Notes: generated from the sequence alone by a model not told the origin. Shown: positions 52,954 to 61,382, counted from the stretch's first letter. The stretch: DNA of 64,000 nt from RGIG3002 sp045546775 (GCA_045546775.1 JAZQDM010000063.1:1-64000); one strand, 5' to 3'. A program made the numbers and translations.

Positions 52954-52999
52954 TTTCTATAACTTAAAGATGACAAAGAAAGGAGAAGTTATAGAAATA
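52952..52999 (+). repeat. 14-bp perfect inverted repeat around the spoIIQ ribosome binding site
   Basis: TATTTCTATAACTT (52952-52965) and AAGTTATAGAAATA (52986-52999) are perfect reverse complements. The 20-base loop holds the ribosome binding site AAAGGAG, and the right arm includes the first base of the ATG. Confidence 0.9.
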
Positions 53000-53880
53000 T
53001 GAAAAGAAGAAATAGAAGATATGGCAAAGCCGGAAAAGAACGTGTTGTAATGTTTGCAGCTTCTGTATTCGTTTTGGGTGCGTTGACGTTGACCGGTGTG
53101 TATGTAAAAGAGAGTAATACAAAACAAAATGACGATGGATATTCCATTGATTTAAGTTCCTTAGAAAAAAAGAATGATACAACAAAAAATCAGGCGGATG
53201 TGGCACTGGAGGAAACGGACAAGCCGATCAGTGTACAAAATCCGGACGCTTCTTATGAGTTGGATTTTGAAGTTGTATTGGAAGAAGGCGAATTGGACAA
53301 AGATGATTTGGCAGCCAGAGTAGAAGGAGAAAGCAATGAAAAAGAAACTGCGCAAGATGCGACGAATGATACAGCGAAAGAAGATGCACAAAAAATTGAT
53401 GAAAATGAAAAAGAAGATGATGGGGAAAGTACATCGGCTTCTACAACAACGTGGCAAGCGTTGCAGTTTCAAGAAGAAGATGGCCTTGTTTGGCCTACGG
53501 TAGGCGATATTTTGATCAATTACAGTATGGATCAGACCGTATATTTCCCAACGTTAGCACAGTACAAATATAACCCTGCCATTATCATTTCTGCAGCAGA
53601 GGGCAAGACAATAGTTGCGGCAGCAGATGCACAAGTATTGGAAATCTTTGAAGATGATGAAATCGGAACAGCAGTGAAAATGGATTTGGGCAGCGGATAT
53701 GAACTCGTTTACGGACAACTTTCCGACGTGCAGGTAAGCAAAGGAAGCTATGTAAAAGCAGGCGATGTTGTGGGCACGGTTGGAGCACCTACAAAATATT
53801 ACAGCGTGGAAGGAAGCAATCTTTATGTGAAAGTGACAAAAGACGGAACCCCGATTAACCCGCTTTCCTTGTTGCAATAG
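52999..53880 (+). CDS. spoIIQ: SpoIIQ-like M23-fold protein, metal ligands lost
   Basis: SpoIIQ in the forespore membrane binds SpoIIIAH across the space between cells. The 293-residue protein has an N-terminal span (VMFAASVFVLGALTLTGVYV, residues about 18-37), a long acidic, coiled linker (about 40-150) and a C-terminal LytM/M23-like domain (about 165-293). The zinc motifs of active M23 enzymes (HxxxD and HxH) are not there: the corresponding places read YKYNPAIIISAAEGKT and NLYVKVTKDG. It is thus probably an inactive, binding-only form. AAAGGAG lies in a stem loop before the ATG. Confidence 0.85.
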   Translation: MKRRNRRYGKAGKERVVMFAASVFVLGALTLTGVYVKESNTKQNDDGYSIDLSSLEKKNDTTKNQADVALEETDKPISVQNPDASYELDFEVVLEEGELDKDDLAARVEGESNEKETAQDATNDTAKEDAQKIDENEKEDDGESTSASTTTWQALQFQEEDGLVWPTVGDILINYSMDQTVYFPTLAQYKYNPAIIISAAEGKTIVAAADAQVLEIFEDDEIGTAVKMDLGSGYELVYGQLSDVQVSKGSYVKAGDVVGTVGAPTKYYSVEGSNLYVKVTKDGTPINPLSLLQ

Positions 53881-53890
53881 AAGGTGCTTT

Positions 53891-55057
53891 ATGAGTCGTA
53901 TATTGATTAAAAATGGTAAAATAATGACGATGGCAGGATACATCCATGAAAATGGATGTATTTTGCTGGAAGAAGGAAAAATTCAAGCAGTCGGAAATAT
54001 TCAAATAGATGAAACAGCCAAAGAGACAACGGTGCTGGATGTCGCCGGTGCATGGGTTATGCCCGGATTGATAGAAGCCCATTGTCATTTGGGAATTACC
54101 GAAGAAAAGAAAGGTATGGAAGGCGACGACTGCAATGAAAATGTGGAGCCCATTACCCCGTATTTGCGGGCCATCGATGGAATCAATCCGATGGATGCCG
54201 CTTTTGATGATGCAGTCCGGGCAGGCATCACAGCCGCTATGATTGGTCCGGGCAGTTCCAACGTTGTGGGAGGCCAGTTTGCACTGGTCAAAACAAAAGG
54301 ACGCTGCATTGATGATTTGGTGGTAAAGGCGCCGGCTGCAATGAAAGTTGCGTTTGGAGAAAATCCAAAAGTCAATTTCAGCGGACAAGGGAAAATGCCG
54401 GTTACGAGAATGGCAATTGCCGGTATGCTGCGCAAAGAACTTTTTGCGGCAAAACAATACGCAAAGCAAAAAGAACAGGGCGGTGCCGATTTTGAAGAAG
54501 ATTTTCAGTATGAAAGCTGGCTGCCGGTACTGCGCGGAGAAATTCCGTTAAAAGCGCATGCACATCGGGTGGATGACATTTTTACCGCAATACGCATTGC
54601 AAAAGAGTTTGGTGTAAACATGACATTGGATCATTGCAGCGAAGGGCATCTGGTGGCAGAGTACGTTTTGGAAAGCGGTTTCCCGGCAATTGTAGGTCCG
54701 GATTTTGCCAGCCGTAACAAAATTGAAGTACAAAATATGGCATTCAAAACAGCCGGTATTTTGGCAAAAGAGGGTGTGACAGTTGCCATTACAACCGACC
54801 ACCCGGTTACGATTATAGGCAGTCTGCCGTTGTGCGCCGGTATGGCAGTAAAAGCCGGATTGCCCATGATGGAAGGACTAAAAGCCATCACGATAAATGC
54901 GGCTGTCATCTGCGGAGTGGAAGACCGGATGGGAAGCATAGAGGCCGGAAAAGATGCGGACATTGCCATCTTTTCGGGGAATCCGATGGAAGTTTTTACA
55001 CAGACGCTTTGCACCATTATTGACGGCGAGATTGTGTATCGGAAAGAGGGCTTTTAG
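53891..55057 (+). CDS. amidohydrolase family protein, imidazolonepropionase-like
   Basis: The 388-residue protein is a TIM-barrel metal hydrolase. Metal ligands visible are EAHCHLGI (two His near residue 60), LKAHAHRVDD (His near 222), LDHCSEGHLV (His near 248) and the Asp in TTDHPVTI near 300. The outer beta-domain strands (MSRILIKNGKIMTMAGYI; DGEIVYRKEG) frame it. Imidazolonepropionase-like members hydrolyse cyclic amides, but no hut genes are near, so the substrate is open. It begins ten bases after the spoIIQ stop with AAGGTGC as site and may be co-transcribed with spoIIQ. Confidence 0.87.
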   Translation: MSRILIKNGKIMTMAGYIHENGCILLEEGKIQAVGNIQIDETAKETTVLDVAGAWVMPGLIEAHCHLGITEEKKGMEGDDCNENVEPITPYLRAIDGINPMDAAFDDAVRAGITAAMIGPGSSNVVGGQFALVKTKGRCIDDLVVKAPAAMKVAFGENPKVNFSGQGKMPVTRMAIAGMLRKELFAAKQYAKQKEQGGADFEEDFQYESWLPVLRGEIPLKAHAHRVDDIFTAIRIAKEFGVNMTLDHCSEGHLVAEYVLESGFPAIVGPDFASRNKIEVQNMAFKTAGILAKEGVTVAITTDHPVTIIGSLPLCAGMAVKAGLPMMEGLKAITINAAVICGVEDRMGSIEAGKDADIAIFSGNPMEVFTQTLCTIIDGEIVYRKEGF

Positions 55058-55137
55058 TTTTTATAAAAAAGAGTTATAATACAAAAGATTAAAGTTTAGC
55101 GAGACAAGTCTCTATGGACTTAAGGAAGGTAATATAC

Positions 55138-56502
55138 GTGAAGCAGAAAATCATACTATGCATGCTCTGCCTTGTGCTGTTTCTGACAGGGTGTTCCGGG
55201 ACAAAAGCAAAACCGGCGCAATCCATGTCAGGAATAACAGAAGGTATGGAGAGTGAACCGATAATAGAATACACAGTTCCGGAGAGTGTTCCCGGCATTT
55301 TAATCAATCAGGCCGGATACGGACCGGACAGCACAAAAGTGGCAATTTTCCGAGGAGAAAATTTACCGGGTGTTTTTCGTGTCTATGATGCGGAAACGGA
55401 TGCTGTTGTTTTTCAAGGCAATGTGGAGCCAAGAGGAACGGATACGGTAACAAATGAGCAAATTGGATACGGCGATTTCTCCGAATTAACCGTGGAAGGC
55501 AATTATTATATACGGGCAGAAATCGTAGGTTATTCCTATACTTTTTATATTAGCGCGACCGGTTATCGGGATTTGCTTGCCGCAAATTTGCAGCATTTGT
55601 ATACGCAGATGAAAGGCAATACCGATTTAAACGAAAAAGAAATGATAAATGCCTGCGAGGCAGTCATGAATCTTTTGCTTGCCTGTGAGATGCATCCGGG
55701 CGCTTTTGATGACGATATGGGCATCAGTGAGAGCGGGAACAAAATACCGGACTCCGTAGATGTACTCTTTTTGTATATCACACAATTGATGAATGAAAAA
55801 GAAACCGTGCTGGCATCAGACAATTGGGAAATGGTAGCCTATTACGCGGCAGCTATGGCGAAATTTAGTTATACATACAAAGAATACGACAATGCCTTTG
55901 CTACGTCCTGTCTGCAGCTTGCGGATATGGCGTGGAAACATATGACGCAAAACAGTGAAGCGGTGGATGAGGATATGCTGTTTATGGCTTCCGCAGAACT
56001 GTATCGTGCCTCAGGCGGATATGTATATCACAATTCCATTATACTGTATGGCACCTCCCAGCCGCGGGCTTTGGATACGCGGGAAGCCCTGTACGGAGCC
56101 GTTACTTACATCGACACAAAACAGCGGGTAAATGTAGAATTGTGTGCCCAGTTTATGGAAACCATTTCCGAGCAGGCGGAGCAAATATCCAAAAAGTCAA
56201 AGGCGTCGTACTATCAGGTAGACCTTACCGAAGAGCAAAATCAAAATGACGAGATTTTGCATGATATGGTTGTGCTTACGATTTTGAATCACGTCATATC
56301 GAATCATGAATATGCAACGGTTATCGAAAATCATATTCATTATTTGCTGGGGCGTAATCCGATGGCAATCAGCTATGTGGATGACATGGGCGAGCGCAGT
56401 TATGAAGAAAAAGAAGGACAAAAGTCCGTTATGGAAGGTGGCTTTTTGCAGACAGCATACTTGTTTATGTTGAGCGAAATGGCGGACGATGACATATTGT
56501 AA
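55138..56502 (+). CDS. lipoprotein with GH9-type Ig and barrel-like domains, probably degenerate
   Basis: The 454-residue protein (GTG start, eight bases after AAGGAAGG) has a lipoprotein signal ending VLFLTG-Cys, an N-terminal Ig-like domain of the CelD type (GILINQAGYGPDSTKVAIF, residues about 48-66), and a helical region as in GH9 cellulases: ESGNKIPDSVD near 200 and YLLGRNPMAISYV near 405. The DAGD catalytic motif of GH9 and the C-terminal acid are not visible, so hydrolytic activity is doubtful. An alternative in-frame ATG at 55114 is less well placed. It is located outside the membrane. Confidence 0.72.
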   Translation: MKQKIILCMLCLVLFLTGCSGTKAKPAQSMSGITEGMESEPIIEYTVPESVPGILINQAGYGPDSTKVAIFRGENLPGVFRVYDAETDAVVFQGNVEPRGTDTVTNEQIGYGDFSELTVEGNYYIRAEIVGYSYTFYISATGYRDLLAANLQHLYTQMKGNTDLNEKEMINACEAVMNLLLACEMHPGAFDDDMGISESGNKIPDSVDVLFLYITQLMNEKETVLASDNWEMVAYYAAAMAKFSYTYKEYDNAFATSCLQLADMAWKHMTQNSEAVDEDMLFMASAELYRASGGYVYHNSIILYGTSQPRALDTREALYGAVTYIDTKQRVNVELCAQFMETISEQAEQISKKSKASYYQVDLTEEQNQNDEILHDMVVLTILNHVISNHEYATVIENHIHYLLGRNPMAISYVDDMGERSYEEKEGQKSVMEGGFLQTAYLFMLSEMADDDIL

Positions 56503-56540
56503 TAATAGCAGTGCATTTGGTATGCAGGATGGAGGAGAAT

Positions 56541-57566
56541 ATGAAAATTGCAGTTTTGGCAGGCGGTATCAGTACAGAAAGAGACGTTTCCCTTATTTCG
56601 GGAACCGGAGTTTATAGAGCGTTAAAAGAAAGAGGACATCAGGTTGTCCTGTTGGATGTGTTTTTAGGTTATAACGGAAATCCGGATGAAGTGTTTGACT
56701 TGGACGAAGACTGGGCAAAAGAAATCAAGGGCATTTCGGAGCAGGATCCGGATATTGAAAAAATCAAAGCAATGCGTCCGGACGGGGACAAAGTTTTCTT
56801 TGGTCCGAACGTCATCAAGATTTGCCAGAAAGCGGATATTGCCTTTTTGGCATTGCACGGCGAAAGCGGCGAAAACGGAAAAGTACAGGCATGCTTTGAC
56901 CTGATGGGCATCCGTTATACGGGAACGGACTATGTGAGCTCTGCGCTCTGTATGGACAAAGGCCTTTCCAAAGAATTGTTTGCTCTTCACGGCGTGCCCA
57001 CACCGAAAGGAATCAGCTTGAAAAAAGGGCAGGAAGACAAACGCGAAGTGCCCTTCCCTTGCGTGGTAAAGGCTTGTTGCGGCGGCTCCAGCGTGGGCGT
57101 TTATATTGCCAACAACGAAGAAGAGTACGAGAAAGCAAAAGAAGATGCCTTTGTGTACGATGAGGAAGTAATCATTGAGCAGTATATCAAAGGACGTGAA
57201 TTTTCGGTAGGTCTGCTGGACGGCAAGGCACTTCCGATTATTGAAATTGCGCCCATTAGCGGATTTTATGATTACAAAAACAAATACCAGGCGGGCAGTG
57301 CGGTAGAGACTTGTCCGGCTGAAATTAGTGAGGAAAAAACAAAAGAAATGCAAATGCATGCAGAAAAAGCATATCAGGTGCTTCGCTTAAAAAGCTATGC
57401 ACGCATTGATTTTATGATGGATGAGGCAGGCAAAATGTATTGTCTGGAGGCCAATACCCTTCCGGGCATGACACCTACGTCACTTCTTCCTCAGGAGGCT
57501 GCGCAGATCGGCCTTTCCTATGGAGAGTTGTGTGAAAAAATCATTGAAATTTCATTAGCAAAATAA
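56541..57566 (+). CDS. ddl: D-alanine-D-alanine ligase
   Basis: Ddl makes D-Ala-D-Ala for peptidoglycan. The 341-residue protein has the ATP-grasp pattern: N-terminal KIAVLAGGISTERDVSLISG, the Lys region FPCVVKACCGGSSVGVYIAN, the EQYIKGREFSVGLLDG run, and YCLEANTLPGMTPTSLLPQ with the magnesium Asn. I start at ATG 56541 after GGAGGAG; the upstream in-frame ATG 56511 lacks a site. murF follows after 18 bases, so the substrate pair D-Ala-D-Ala (Ddl) and its user (MurF) are in one operon. Confidence 0.96.
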   Translation: MKIAVLAGGISTERDVSLISGTGVYRALKERGHQVVLLDVFLGYNGNPDEVFDLDEDWAKEIKGISEQDPDIEKIKAMRPDGDKVFFGPNVIKICQKADIAFLALHGESGENGKVQACFDLMGIRYTGTDYVSSALCMDKGLSKELFALHGVPTPKGISLKKGQEDKREVPFPCVVKACCGGSSVGVYIANNEEEYEKAKEDAFVYDEEVIIEQYIKGREFSVGLLDGKALPIIEIAPISGFYDYKNKYQAGSAVETCPAEISEEKTKEMQMHAEKAYQVLRLKSYARIDFMMDEAGKMYCLEANTLPGMTPTSLLPQEAAQIGLSYGELCEKIIEISLAK

Positions 57567-57584
57567 AAGACGGGAGCCGGTAAA

Positions 57585-58991
57585 TTGAAAAATATGACGT
57601 TGGAAGCGCTTGCACAGTGTTGTGACGGTGTGTTACACAGTGCGGGTGCGGATTTGAATAAATGCGCCCAGGGCGTAGTTTTGGATTCCAGAAAAGTAGA
57701 AAAAGATTACATTTTTGTTGCCACAAGAGGCGAGCGCGTAGATGGCCACGATTTTATTCCGCAAGTCATGGAAAAAGGTGCCTTTGCCGTTGTTTGTGAG
57801 CAACCGCCAAAGGAACAATCGACACCTTATATTTTGGTAAAAGATTCCTTTCAGGCATTAAAAGATATTGCCGAATATTATCGGATGCAGCTTTCCGTAA
57901 AGGTAGTCGGTATTACAGGCAGTGTGGGAAAAACAAGCACAAAAGAATTTATAGCAGGCGTTTTGGCGCAAAAATATAATGTATTGAAAACGGAAGGCAA
58001 CTTTAATAACGAGGTGGGGCTTCCCCTGACCGTGCTTCGCATCCGCGATGAACATGAAATTGCCGTGCTGGAAATGGGCATCAGCGAGTTTGGTGAAATG
58101 CACCGCTTGAGCAAAGTGGCAAGACCGGATGTGTGTGTGCTGACGAACATCGGCCAGTGCCATTTGGAGACCCTTGGAACACGCGAGGGGATTTTAAAGG
58201 CAAAAACCGAGATTTTTGATTTTGCAAAGGAAGATGCAACCGTGTTTGTAAACGGTGCAGACGATATGCTGGAAAGAGTGAAAGAGCGCAATGGGAAGTT
58301 GCCCGTGCGCTTTGGCATGGCAGAACAAAACCAGGTGTATGCGACGGACGTTGTGAACAATGGCTTGTTTGGCAGTGAGGCGACGATTCATATTGCGGAC
58401 GGCTTGTTTGGTGGTGAGGAGATGTGCTTTTCTGTTTCGGTCCCGCTTCCCGGCGAACATATGGTGTACAATGCTTTGGCGGCAGCAGGCGTTGCACATT
58501 ATTTTGGTTTGAGCACTGAGCAGATTCAGGAAGGCATCAAGTCGGTGCGTCCCGTAGGCGGAAGAAGCAATATTATCCGTGCTGAAAAATATACACTTAT
58601 CGATGATTGCTACAATGCAAATCCGGTGTCCATGGAAGCGGCAATCGACCTTCTTGGCACCGCCCTTACAAGAAAAGTGGCTGTGCTTGGGGATATGTTT
58701 GAGCTTGGTGAAAACTCCGATGCACTTCACGAGCGAGTTGGCAAATATGCAGTAGAGCATGACGTAGATATGTTGCTTTGTACCGGAGAAAATTCGAAAT
58801 TTATGTACGATGCAGCGATGGAAAAGAATGCGGTTTGGCAAAAGGATATACAGATTCATTATTTTGCAACGAAGGATGCGCTGGAAGAAGCACTTCCCAC
58901 CTTGTTGCAGGCAAAAGATACTGTATTGATTAAGGCATCCCACGGAATGGGATTTGAAAGTGTAGTGAAAAAGCTTACGGAAGCGGAATAA
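57585..58991 (+). CDS. murF: UDP-N-acetylmuramoyl-tripeptide-D-alanyl-D-alanine ligase
   Basis: MurF joins D-Ala-D-Ala to the UDP-MurNAc tripeptide. The 468-residue protein has the N-terminal Mur domain, the ATP-loop VVGITGSVGKTSTKEFIAGVL near residue 110, EMGISEFGEMHRLSKVARPD, and the C-terminal LIDDCYNANPVSMEAAID. A TTG at 57585 eight bases after GGGAG is the start; the ATG 57594 would shorten it by three residues. Coupled to ddl upstream. Confidence 0.95.
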   Translation: MKNMTLEALAQCCDGVLHSAGADLNKCAQGVVLDSRKVEKDYIFVATRGERVDGHDFIPQVMEKGAFAVVCEQPPKEQSTPYILVKDSFQALKDIAEYYRMQLSVKVVGITGSVGKTSTKEFIAGVLAQKYNVLKTEGNFNNEVGLPLTVLRIRDEHEIAVLEMGISEFGEMHRLSKVARPDVCVLTNIGQCHLETLGTREGILKAKTEIFDFAKEDATVFVNGADDMLERVKERNGKLPVRFGMAEQNQVYATDVVNNGLFGSEATIHIADGLFGGEEMCFSVSVPLPGEHMVYNALAAAGVAHYFGLSTEQIQEGIKSVRPVGGRSNIIRAEKYTLIDDCYNANPVSMEAAIDLLGTALTRKVAVLGDMFELGENSDALHERVGKYAVEHDVDMLLCTGENSKFMYDAAMEKNAVWQKDIQIHYFATKDALEEALPTLLQAKDTVLIKASHGMGFESVVKKLTEAE

Positions 58992-59019
58992 TAAAATGAG
59001 GGTATAAGGGGACAAAAGG

Positions 59020-59097
59020 ATGAAGAGAAGTACAGATACGCTCCCATATATCGAGGAACTATATAGAGTAAAAAATCAGTGTTTAGGAGAGTGTTAA
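59020..59097 (+). CDS. small ORF, 25 aa, ahead of the Lnt-like gene
   Basis: ATG 59020 follows AAGGGG by eight bases and encodes MKRSTDTLPYIEELYRVKNQ then CLGEC, stopping two bases before the Lnt-like ATG. The Lnt ribosome binding site TTAGGAGAG lies inside it. It may be a leader peptide that couples translation, or chance. Only ribosome binding site and position support it. Confidence 0.35.
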   Translation: MKRSTDTLPYIEELYRVKNQCLGEC

Positions 59098-59099
59098 AT

Positions 59100-60584
59100 A
59101 TGAAAAATTCTTCAGAAAATAAATCTTTTGCAATTTTCATAATATTAAGTTTTTTAGTTTATATAATGTCCAACGGAGAATGGTGTATTCCGATTTTTGC
59201 GTGGATTTATCCGATTTTGTTTTTATGTATGATTTATCTTAATCGTACTCGAAAAGTCTACCTTATAATTAGTTCAATATATGCCATTGGTTTTATTGTC
59301 CAGTTTTGGAGAGCCATTGGAATGGACATAAAGATATGTATAATAGTAGCAGTCCTGCTATCTTTTCTGAAGGTTTTACCATATATCTACTGGTCAAAAT
59401 CAAAAATGAGATTTCAAGATACCATTATTTTTGCAAGTATAATGGTATCGATAGAGTATATCATTTATCTGGTATACCCTATTTTGGGTGGATTGTCTGA
59501 CGCTTATACACAATACCAAAATCTATATTTGCTACAAATTGTAACGGTAACAGGGATTTACGGAATTATTTTTTTAATATATTGGACAGCGGCAATGGTT
59601 ATATGGATTTGGAACAATAAAAGCAAAAAAGAATCCATTAGAAAATACATAATTGTATATGGTTCTGTAATTGGCTTGGTATTTGTCTATGGAGTTGTTA
59701 TGTTTCATTTTGCAGGAAATTCAGATAAAAGTGTTAGGATCGCTGGAGTAACTGTTCCGATTTCAGAGCTGTTAAATAATGATGAAGATGTATATTCTAC
59801 ATTTTATACCAATACATTTACTGATGAAAATATTACAAATGCAAGGAGTAAACTATTATCAGTAGCGGATGAACTTTTTCTAAAAACCGAGTTGGAAGCA
59901 CAAGCAGGTGCAAAGATTGTTTTTTGGTCGGAACTGAATGGAGCGGTTTTAAAACAAGATGAAGATATGCTGCTACAACGAGCGTCGGATATGGCAAAAC
60001 AGGAAGAAATCTATTTGATTGTTTCGTTACTGGTGAAGACCCCTTATGTGGACTTAAAGGAAAATAAAACGGTAGCATTTAATCCACAAGGAGAACTTAT
60101 ATCAGAGTATTTTAAACATGGACGTTCCATCGGAGAGTTGTGCCAAAAAGGAGATGGAATACTAAGAAGTTTTGATACAGAATATGGTAGAATTGCGCCG
60201 TTTATATGTTCGGATATGGCATTTGTGTCTAAAATACAACAGGCAGGTAGAGATAACGTAGATATAATAATTGTTCCGGCTTCGGATTGGAAAGAAATGA
60301 CATTGTTAGCTACAAAGACGGCAATTATGCGCGGGGTTGAAAATGGAAGTAATATAATCAGACATACAAATAACGGAATGTCGATTGTTTCAGATTTTAG
60401 AGGTAGTGTGCTGGCACAGACCGATTACTTTCAGTCTGATACAAAGACATTATCTGCACAGGTTATCACGAAGGGGCGATTTACTCTTTATTCGTATATT
60501 GGAAATCTATTTGTATATCTGTGTGTTTTATATTTGTTATGGAGTTTCATACTTCCCCAAATTAGACGTCTAATTAAGAAGTAG
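59100..60584 (+). CDS. apolipoprotein N-acyltransferase-like membrane nitrilase
   Basis: The 494-residue protein has about six N-terminal spans (residues about 10-215) and a C-terminal carbon-nitrogen-hydrolase domain (about 225-460), then a last span (LFVYLCVLYLLWSFIL). The nitrilase triad candidates are Glu in KIVFWSELNG, Lys in YFKHGRSIGE and Cys in IAPFICSDMAF. This is the Lnt layout, which in Gram-negative bacteria adds the third acyl chain to lipoproteins. Lnt is rare in Firmicutes, so acyl acceptor and role are open. The gene is more AT-rich than its neighbours and uses more ATA/AGA-type codons, hinting at transfer. Confidence 0.78.
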   Translation: MKNSSENKSFAIFIILSFLVYIMSNGEWCIPIFAWIYPILFLCMIYLNRTRKVYLIISSIYAIGFIVQFWRAIGMDIKICIIVAVLLSFLKVLPYIYWSKSKMRFQDTIIFASIMVSIEYIIYLVYPILGGLSDAYTQYQNLYLLQIVTVTGIYGIIFLIYWTAAMVIWIWNNKSKKESIRKYIIVYGSVIGLVFVYGVVMFHFAGNSDKSVRIAGVTVPISELLNNDEDVYSTFYTNTFTDENITNARSKLLSVADELFLKTELEAQAGAKIVFWSELNGAVLKQDEDMLLQRASDMAKQEEIYLIVSLLVKTPYVDLKENKTVAFNPQGELISEYFKHGRSIGELCQKGDGILRSFDTEYGRIAPFICSDMAFVSKIQQAGRDNVDIIIVPASDWKEMTLLATKTAIMRGVENGSNIIRHTNNGMSIVSDFRGSVLAQTDYFQSDTKTLSAQVITKGRFTLYSYIGNLFVYLCVLYLLWSFILPQIRRLIKK

Positions 60585-60713
60585 TTGGGGAATCGCTTCA
60601 AAGGGTATAATGCAACAATAGGAGCCGGACAAACGCTGATTCTTACTTTTGAAGCATGTGCTTCAAGTGAGAATTCAGGTGTTGAGCCGATAAATTATAA
60701 TCTTTTACAGTGA
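60585..60713 (+). pseudogene. C-terminal remnant of a carbohydrate-binding-module-like protein
   Basis: In frame after the Lnt TAG, 42 codons read LGNRFKGYNATIGAGQTLIL then TFEACASSENSGVEPINY and end at TGA (60711-60713). The piece GYNATIGAGQTL...TFEA looks like the last strands of a cellulose-binding-type module (CBM2-like) at the end of an extracellular enzyme. There is no start codon or ribosome binding site for it. I infer a remnant whose main part was lost or replaced by the Lnt-like gene; similarity is by eye only. Confidence 0.5.
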
Positions 60714-60920
60714 TAAATATGTATTAGAGTAAGACAAAACAAAAGCGAAAGAAATTCATATGATTTTTCTTTCGCTTTTTTGTGCGCGCTTTTTATAAAG
60801 CTGAAAACTGTTTGTATGCCGAACAAAGACCACATATTGCGTAAAAACAACCGCTTATGTAAAATCAGTGGAAGGATTTTTTGATTCGGATATACTGAAT
60901 ATAAAGAAGGGAGGAACGTT
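60714..60920. other. intergenic region between the remnant and the LytTR gene
   Basis: Besides the terminator at 60741-60779 and a TATACT box at 60891-60896 (weak -35) that may start LytTR transcription, I see nothing credible. Confidence 0.5.
60741..60782 (+). terminator. intrinsic terminator downstream of the remnant
   Basis: AAAAGCGAAAGAAA (60741-60754) pairs perfectly with TTTCTTTCGCTTTT (60766-60779), followed by T. It would end the transcript of the Lnt-like gene or of the lost gene. Confidence 0.88.
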
Positions 60921-61361
60921 ATGCAAATTGAAATTAAATTGGAACCGGAATGCAAGGAAACTACCGTTGTCATTACGGCAGCGCAGATGACGGATGAGGT
61001 CCAAAGTATTGTGCGGAAATTGTCCGAAGAAGCGCCGAAAGTGCTTACCGGTTTCAAGGAGGATAAGGCAAAAATTATTGAGCCGGATGAGGTGCTGCGG
61101 ATTTATGCAAGCGGCGGCAAAGTATACGTTGTAACAAGCGAAGGGGAATACAGTGTGAGAAACCGACTGTACGAAATAGAAGAAAGACTGGGTGGCGGGG
61201 ATTTTGTCCGCATATCCAACTCGGAGATGATTAACCTAAAAAAAGTAAAAAATTTTGATTTGAGTTTCTCCGGAACGATTTGCGTAGTTTTGTGTGACAA
61301 AACGGTGACCTATGTGTCCCGAAGATATGTGAAAAAAATCAAACAGATATTGGGGATTTAA
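60921..61361 (+). CDS. LytTR-domain DNA-binding protein
   Basis: The 146-residue protein has a short N-terminal part and the LytTR DNA-binding domain (about residues 50-146): VLRIYASGGKVYVVTSEGEY, RLGGGDFVRISNSEMINLKK and YVSRRYVKKIKQILGI. There is no receiver domain, so it is a stand-alone regulator. With a membrane DUF3021 protein directly downstream (21 bases), it forms the known LytTR-DUF3021 pair in which the membrane protein is thought to control the regulator. GGGAGG precedes the ATG. Confidence 0.92.
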   Translation: MQIEIKLEPECKETTVVITAAQMTDEVQSIVRKLSEEAPKVLTGFKEDKAKIIEPDEVLRIYASGGKVYVVTSEGEYSVRNRLYEIEERLGGGDFVRISNSEMINLKKVKNFDLSFSGTICVVLCDKTVTYVSRRYVKKIKQILGI

Positions 61362-61382
61362 CGTGAAAGGTATGGTGATTTT

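Noticed and set aside
55114..55137. ATG 55114 as start of the GH9-like lipoprotein
   Set aside because: Its ribosome binding site is poor, and AAGGAAGG is placed for the GTG at 55138, which also begins the lipoprotein signal directly.
60641..60674. Imperfect hairpin (TTGAAGCA/TGCTTCAA core)
   Set aside because: It lies in the coding remnant after the Lnt-like gene, has a bulge and no T-run. A better terminator is at 60741, so I treat it as chance.
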